A stretch of 64,000 nt of DNA from Glycine soja (taxonomy: Eukaryota; Streptophyta; Magnoliopsida; Fabales; Fabaceae). Below are positions 58,291 through 64,000 of the stretch, one piece after another. The translations under genes and the position numbers were made by a program. Under the pieces are notes generated by a model that had not been told where the DNA came from, ran no database searches, and saw only the letters and a program-made list of their open reading frames with translations. The stretch lies in NCBI RefSeq assembly GCF_004193775.1, contig NC_041016.1, positions 41,684,022 through 41,748,021 of the forward strand, in the 5' to 3' direction. Every line of letters starts with the position of its first letter. Position 1 is the stretch's first letter.

Positions 58291-58608
58291 TGATAGTTTC
58301 AGAACAAATCAAAAGATGTAACTCTTTAAATGGTTTTTGACTTTTTCAAATTGGTTTTAAGTTTTTCTAAAAGTCATAACTCTTCTAATGGTTCTCTTGA
58401 TCAGACATGAAGAGTCTATAAAAGCAAGACTTTGTTTTGCATTTCATAATCTTGAACAACCTTTACAATACAATCCTTTACAACCTCTGAATCTCTTTAA
58501 ACTTCTTCTTCTTCTTCTTCCTTTTGCCAAAAGCTTTCTAAAGTTTTCTGGTTTTTCCAAACCTTGAAAACTTGTGCTATTCATCCTTTTCATCTCTTCT
58601 CCCTTTGC

Positions 58609-59098
58609 CAAAAAGAATTCGCCAAGGACTAACCGCCTGAATTCTTTTTATGTCTCTCTTCTCCCTTTTCCAAAAGAACAAAGGACTAACCATCTGAATT
58701 CTTTTTTGTCTCCCTTCTCCCTTGTCAAAGAATTCAAAACGACACAGTCTGAGAATTCTTTTGATTCTTCCCTTTCCCATATACAAAAGATTTCAAGCGA
58801 CTAACCGCTTGAGAATTCTTTTGTATCCCCATTCACAAAGTTTCAAAGGTTTAACCACGTGAGATCTTTGTCTTAACACATTGGAGGGTACATCCTTTGT
58901 GGTACAAGTAGAGGGTACATCTACTTGGGTTTGACAGAGAACAAGAGAGGGTACATCTCTTGTGGATCAGTTCTAGTGGAGGGTACATCCACTAGGTTGT
59001 TCAAAGAGAACAAGGGAGGGTACATCCCTTGTGGATCTTTGATTGTAAAAGGATTTTTACAAGGTTGAAAAGAAATCTCAAGGACCGCAGGTCGCTTG
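58609..59098 (+). repeat. Hairpin array in the LTR
   Basis: First series: five imperfect hairpins whose apical parts carry ACTAACC-like words and whose arms are AAAAGAATTC / GAATTCTTTT (for example arms 58610-58620 with 58639-58649). Second series: five hairpins with the loop GGGTACA, four with perfect 8-bp stems: 58905-58927, 58941-58963, 58973-58995 and 59010-59032, plus an imperfect one at 58878-58900. Then TTGTAAAA-GGAT-TTTTACAA (59043-59062) and CAAGGACC-GCA-GGTCGCTTG (59079-59098). Positions lie downstream of the TATA box, so they would be in the RNA. Confidence 0.88.
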
Positions 59099-59360
59099 GG
59101 AACTGGATGTAGGCACGGGTTGTTGCCGAACCAGTATAAAAACTCTTGTGTGTTTGTCTCCTTCTTCCCTACTCTTTTAATTTCCGCTGTGCATTTTGAT
59201 TTCCGCTTTTACTTTTGGTTAAGTTTCTCTTCTACTCTTTATTCACTTAACAACATAGTAAAAGCCTTAGAAGAGTAAATTTTTAATTAGTAAAGGTTTA
59301 TGAATAATTAATTCAACCCCCCCCCCCTTCTTAATTATTCTGAGGCCACTCGATCCAACA

Positions 59361-59893
59361 GACCGGGCAAAGATAGACGTCATTGAGAAGTTGCCGCCAC
59401 CATTTAATGTTAAAGGCGTCATAATTTTTCTAGGGCATGTAGGTTTCTACAGGAGGTTCATCAAGGACTTCTCGAAGATTACTAGGCCCTTAAGAAATCT
59501 ACTGAATAAGGACGTGGTTTTTAAGTTTGATGAAGAATGTTCAGCAGCATTTCAGACACTGAAGAATAAGCTCACTACTGCACCAGTAATGATTGCACCA
59601 GACTAAAGTAAAGAATTTGAATTAATGTGTGATGCCAGAGACTATGCAGTAGAAGCAGTTCTTGGACAGAGGCATGACAAGGTATTTCACGCCATCTATT
59701 ATGCTAGCAAGGTCCTTATGATGCACAGCTGAATTATGCGACCACAGAAAAAGAGATGCTAGCCATTGTCTTTGCCTTGGAGAAATTCAGGTCTTATTTG
59801 ATAGGGTCGAGGGTCACCATTTTCACAGATCATGCTGCCATCAAGCACCTGCTAGCCAAGACAGACTTAAAGTCGAGGTTGATCAGATAGGTC
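59361..59893 (+). pseudogene. Athila RT C-terminus and RNase H, with stops
   Basis: 59391-59606 encodes FLGHVGFYRRFIKDFSKITR and the RNase H lead-in FKFDEECSAAFQTLKNKL. It stops at 59604, then LMCDARDYAVEAVLGQ continues with stops at about 59730 and 59888. Interrupted at its 5' side by the solo LTR. Confidence 0.88.
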
Positions 59894-61369
59894 TTGCTAA
59901 TACAAGAATTTGACATCATCATCAAGGACAAGAAAGGATCCGAGAATGTGGTAGCCGATCATTTTTCCCGGTTAAATAATGAAGAATTCACCAAGGAAGA
60001 ACCAGAGGTAAAAGGGGAATTTCCTGATGAGTTTCTTTTGCAGGTTGCCACCAAACCTTGGTTTGCAAACATGGCTAACTACAAAGCCACGAGAATCATT
60101 CCAGAGGAATTTAATTGGAGTCAGAGGAAGAAATTCTTGCATGACGCACGCTTCTATGTGTGGGATGATCCTCATTTGTTCAGGGCAGGGGCTGATAATC
60201 TATTAAGGAGATGCGACACAAAGGAGGAAGCATGGAGCATTCTTTGGCACTGCCGCAGTTCACCCTGTGGCGGTCACCACAGTGGGGATAGAACAACAGC
60301 AAAAGTGCTACAATCAGGTTTTTTCTGGCCCTCTATTTTTAAAGATGTTTACGAGTTTGTGCGTTGTTGTGATAAATGCCAGAGAACAGGGGGAATTTCT
60401 TGAAGGAATGAGATGCCTTTACAGAACATCATGGAGGTAGAGATCTTTGACTGTTGGGGCATAGACTTCATGGGGCCTTTTCCTTCTTCATACGGGAATG
60501 TCTATATCATGGTAGTTGTGGATTATGTCTCCAAATGGGTGGAAGCCATAGCCACTCCAAAAGACGACGCCAGGGTAGTGATAAAATTTCTAAAGAAGAA
60601 CATCTTTTCCCATTTTGGAGTCCCACGAGCCTTGATTAGTGATGGGGGAACACACTTCTGCAACAATTAGTTGAAGAAAGTCCTGGAGCACTATAATGTA
60701 AGACATAAGGTGGCCACACCTTATCACCCTCAAACAAATGGCCAAGCAGAAATTTCTAACAGAGAGCTCAAGCAAATCCTTGAGAAGACAATTGCATCAT
60801 CAAGAAGGGATTGGGCCTTGAAGCTCGACGATACTCTCTGGGCCTACAGGACAACATTCAAGACTCCCATCGCCTTATCACCATTTCAGCTAGTGTATGG
60901 GAAGGCATGTCATTTACCAGTGGAGCTAGAGCACAAAGCATATTGGGCTCTCAAATTGCTCAACTTTGATAACAATGCATGTGGAGAAAAGAGGAAATTA
61001 CAGTTGCTGGAATTGGAAGAAATGAGACTAAATGCCTACGAGTCATCCAGAATCTACAAGCAAAAGATGAAGGCATATCATGACAAAAAGCTACAGAGGA
61101 AAGAATTCCAGCCAGGGTAGCAGGTATTACTCTTTAACTCAAGGCTAAGGCTATTCCCAGGTAAGCCGAAGTCCAAGTGGTCAGGGTTGTTCATAATCAA
61201 AGAAGTTAGACCTCATGAAGTAGTAGAATTGGTGGACCCTAGAGAAGAGAATTTTGAGAAGAAATGGATCGTCAATGGACAGCGCCTAAAGATTTATAAT
61301 GGAGGACAATTAGAGAGATTGACGACCATCATCTACTTGAATGATCCTTCAAGAAAGCCTAGTGTCTAG
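59894..61369 (+). pseudogene. Athila integrase, with stop codons
   Basis: Zinc-binding HHCC region (59894-60403: HCRSSPCGGHHSGDRTTAKV, CCDKCQ), then the catalytic core in 60413-60670 ([22 protein letters not shown]; two Asp) and 60671-61120 ([17 protein letters not shown]; Glu, [20 protein letters not shown]). The C-terminal tail is 61187-61369. Single stops at about 60403, 60668 and 61118 separate the pieces in one frame. The DDE residues are all present. Confidence 0.92.
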
Positions 61370-61559
61370 CTAAAGACAATAAACTAAGTGTTGTTTGGGA
61401 GGCAACCCAATGTATCTTGTACAAATATAGTCATCTTTCTGTACAAAAAAAGAGCCCAACAAGTGCAAATAGCAAACAAGAGGTGCAGAAAGTAAAGGCC
61501 CAATAGGTGAATCAGCAATAATAGGGGTGCAGATAGTAGGGGAGCAATGGGCTAGACAA

Positions 61560-61850
61560 AGCTTCGCGCTAAGCCCGCGTGCATGGCGCTAAGTGCGCCT
61601 AATGACATCCGCGCTCAGCGGGCTTGCTCGCTGAGCGCCCAGGTACCATTGCGCTAAGCCTTGCTCGAGGCATAGCGAATGCTGGCAATCTGAAGGCCAT
61701 AACGACAAGCTCGTTAAGTGTGACGCAGCGCGCTAAGCAAGCTCCTGCAGTACAGGCGAAGACGTACAATGTGCTCAGCGCGTAGTAGGCATGCTAAGCG
61801 CGTGCTGGCAGCACCAGGGAGGGAGCGCTAAGCTCGGGGCTGGGCCTTAG
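61560..61850. repeat. Second GCGCTAAGC motif array, Athila spacer
   Basis: About nine GCGCTAAGC or GCTCAGCG words lie between the integrase stop and the third open frame. They are of the same kind as those in the LTR at 52950-53155. Confidence 0.85.
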
Positions 61851-61988
61851 GGCCTATTAGCCCTCGTGCCTTACTTTTTGCACCCCCATTTTACTACTTG
61901 CACTCCTTTCTGAATTTCTTTTTGCACCCCCTATGTTTACTAACTACAGTCTGCTTCTTCTTTGTTTTCTTTTTCTTTTTCTTTTCAG

Positions 61989-63220
61989 ATGGCTGCCCGT
62001 AAATGTCGAGCTGTGCCCACTCCCGGTGAGGAATCCACCTGGGATTCGTCTCGCTTCACATCAGAGATTGCATGGCATCGGTATTAGGATAACATTCAAC
62101 TCTGGAACATTCTTCTGGAGAGGAATGTAGAGCTCGCACCTGGGATGTTTGGTGAGTTCCTTCAGGAGCTCCAGAGGCACCGATGAGACCAGGTGCTGAC
62201 CCGACTACCAGAGAAGAGGATTGATGTCGCTCTGGTGAAGGAGTTTCACTCCAACTTATATGATCCAGAAGATCGTAGTCCGAAGTTTTGCAGGGTTCAA
62301 GGACAGGTGGTCAGATTTGATGCTAAGACTATTAATGACTTCCTTGACACCCCGATCATCCTGGCAGATGGGGAGGAGTACCCAGCTTACTCCCAGTACC
62401 TCCACACTCCTCCAGATCATGAAGCCATGCTTGCCAGCTTGTGTACACTAGGGGGCGTTTTATTCTGAATGTTGATGGTGCCCCCTGGAAGTTGCTGCCG
62501 AAGGACCTGACGACACTCGCTCAGACATGGAGTGTCCTTTCGTATTTTTATCTTGCTCCTACTTCTCACACTTCTGATATTAATGTTGACAGGGCCCGGC
62601 TCATATATGGCTTGGTAATGAAGATGGAGCTAGACCTGGGCAGCCTCATTTCTCTACAAATCAGCTAGATCGCCCAGTCTAGTACTTCCAGGCTTGGGTT
62701 TCCAGCGTTGATCACATCATTGTGTGACATTCAGGGGGTTGTCTCTGATACCCTGATTTTTGAGTCACTCAGTCTTGTGATCAACCTTGCTTATATTCGG
62801 AAGAACTGATGGAACCCCACATACCCCTCTATCACATTTCCAGGGGTCCGCCGTGCACGCACCAGAGCCCCAACATCAGCATCAGAGGCTCCTCTTCCTC
62901 CTCAGCCTTCCTCTCAGGGCCCAATCCCTCCACTTGCATCCACTTCAGCACCCCTAGACATGCATGGACAGATGCTCAGGTCCCTGTACCAGGGCCATCA
63001 GATTATTATTTAGGACCTGCATCGATTGTCCCTACATCTGAAGATGGATCCGCCCTTCACGACTCCAGAGGCCTATATTCAGCAGGTCGCATGGCCAGGA
63101 GTCCATCCCTCTACTGATAGGGGGGAGAGCCATCTGGAGCCGGTTCGGGAGATGCTACAGTTGATGACGACATTATTGCTAACTTGGCAACAGCAGATTG
63201 GGGCCCATGGGTAGATTTGA
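61989..63220 (+). pseudogene. Athila third open frame (plant transposon-protein domain)
   Basis: A start near 61989 (MAARKCRAVPTPGEE) is followed by stops at about 62087 and 62185. The best segment, 62193-62468, has VALVKEFHSNLYDPEDRS, GQVVRFDAKTINDFLDTP and EYPAYSQY, the 'putative plant transposon protein' domain found in Athila ORFs. Later frames (62441-62668, 63026-63214) contain LIYGLVMKMELDLGSLI and other family-like pieces. This position is where Athila carries its so-called env-like gene; I see no signal peptide or membrane segment in what remains. Function unknown. Confidence 0.75.
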
Positions 63221-63235
63221 GCGAAGGAAGCACAG

Positions 63236-64000
63236 TGTAGAAGCAAAGCTTAATGGTGAATCAAAGGTGATTCAAAGGTGTTTTGATGATAACAATGATG
63301 ATAACAAAAGATGATGACAAAGGAGAAGACAAAAAGTTCAAAGATTAATCAAAGAACAACTCAAGTGAATCAAGAACAGTTCAAGAGTTCAACATAAGAA
63401 TCAAGAAGAATTCAAGACTCAAGAAGAAAGTTTAGAGTCAAGAATCAAGATTCAAGATTCAAGATCTCAAGAATCAAGATCAAGATTCAAGACTCAAAAT
63501 TCAAGAATCAAGAGAAGGCTTAATCAAGATAAGTATGAAAAGGTTTTCTCAAAAATTGAATAGTACATGGTTTTTCTCAAAACATGTTTACCAAAGAGTT
63601 TTTACTCTCTGGTAATCGATTACCATAATGTTGTAATCGATTACCAGTAGCAAAATGGATTTAAAAAAGTTTTCAAATTGAATTTACAACGTTCCAATTA
63701 TTTTCAAAAAGTTGTAATCGATTACAATGTTTTGGTAATCGATTACCAGTGCCTTTGAACGTTGAAAATCAAATTCAAATGTGAAGAGTCACATCTTTTC
63801 ATATAAAAGCTTTGTGTAATCGATTACACTGATTTGGTAATAGATTACTAGTGATTGTTTCTGAATAAATCAAAAGATGTAACTCTTCAAAAGGTTTTTG
63901 ACTTTTTCAAATTGGTTTTAAGTTTTTTCTAAAAGTTATAACTCTTCTAAATGGTCCTCTTGGCCAGACATGAAGAATCTATAAAAGCAAGGCTTTGATT
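63236..64000 (+). mobile_element. Second copy of the copia-like LTR, cut by the window edge
   Basis: Begins TGTAGAAGC at 63236 and matches 57676-58440 closely throughout, including palindrome pairs and the CTATAAAAGCAAG segment near the edge. CACAG (63231-63235) would be its target duplication. Whether it is solo or part of a full element cannot be seen. Confidence 0.9.

Larger units (their letters stand above)
57676..59360 (+). mobile_element. Solo LTR of a copia-like (SIRE-type?) element in the Athila RT
   Basis: Begins TGTAGAAGC and ends CGATCCAACA, with an exact 5-bp duplication GACCG (57671-57675, 59361-59365). It has runs of CAAGATTCAAG-type sequence, six GTAATCGATTAC palindromes, a TATA-like CTATAAAAGC (58413-58422), then a dense hairpin region (58609-59098) and a C9-10 tract near the end. 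No internal coding region, so it is a solo LTR. The family assignment rests on style only; the boundaries are firm. Confidence 0.92.
52743..64000 (+). mobile_element. Athila-type Ty3/gypsy retrotransposon, right end outside window
   Basis: A 1338-bp 5' LTR is followed by a primer site of the Athila style, gag, zinc knuckle, protease, RT, RNase H, integrase (gypsy order), a spacer, and an Athila-type third open frame. GCCAT (52738-52742) would be the left target duplication; its partner lies outside. Coding parts have stops, frameshifts and changed catalytic residues. Two copies of another LTR family have inserted, at 57676 and 63236. The element therefore predates them. Confidence 0.9.

Overview
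The window is plant nuclear DNA, most likely from soybean or a close Glycine relative. The evidence is spliced plant gene fragments, plant-specific families (plant mobile domain, S40, CNL resistance protein), high A+T intergenic DNA, and legume-type transposons (a CACTA element with AAGACGGTTTT-like subterminal repeats, and a copia-type LTR full of the palindrome GTAATCGATTAC). It is a transposon-dense region with one apparently intact host gene, a CC-NBS-LRR resistance gene at 34259-37960 (+).

Layout. 1-5735: a short tandem duplication, one end of a CACTA element, then a complete but decayed Ty1/copia element (minus, 1021-5730, 310-bp LTRs, CATTA target duplication). 5738-9045: a degenerate Gag/protease-type reverse-transcribing element (minus) without a visible reverse transcriptase. 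10124-17183: a MITE split by a Mutator-like element (10143-16988, exact 9-bp target duplication). That element carries a plant-mobile-domain pseudogene and is itself split by a 2.9-kb solo LTR (10767-13678). 17281-18135: a large imperfect inverted repeat. 19279-20343: a 1.07-kb TRIM-like retroelement (ATACA duplication). 22010-27554: a SAC3C-like pseudogene (minus) with stop codons in most exons and a TIR element with 208-bp tandem repeats in one intron. 30105-31533: a Pack-MULE carrying an S40-family (DUF584) gene copy with its TATA box. 34259-37960: the resistance gene.

39860-47545: a gene-fragment-rich CACTA element holding pieces of a lectin-domain protein, a GH35 beta-galactosidase and a callose synthase; its lectin piece is cut by a second solo LTR (40536-42710, CCACT duplication). 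47546-52742: decayed repeats, an LTR-like start, a minisatellite and a 360-bp A/G tract. 52743 to the right edge: an Athila-type Ty3/gypsy element with disabled protease and reverse transcriptase active sites. It contains a 1685-bp solo LTR of another family (57676-59360, GACCG duplication), and a second copy of that LTR starts at 63236 and runs off the window.

The target-site duplications give clear nesting orders. The most unusual signal is in the LTR at 57676-59360, where about twelve consecutive hairpins lie near its 3' end. Five of them share an invariant GGGTACA loop while their stems differ by compensatory changes. I found no tRNA, rRNA or CRISPR. Coordinates of transposon ends with target duplications were read base by base; identities of gene families are from motif recognition without database search.
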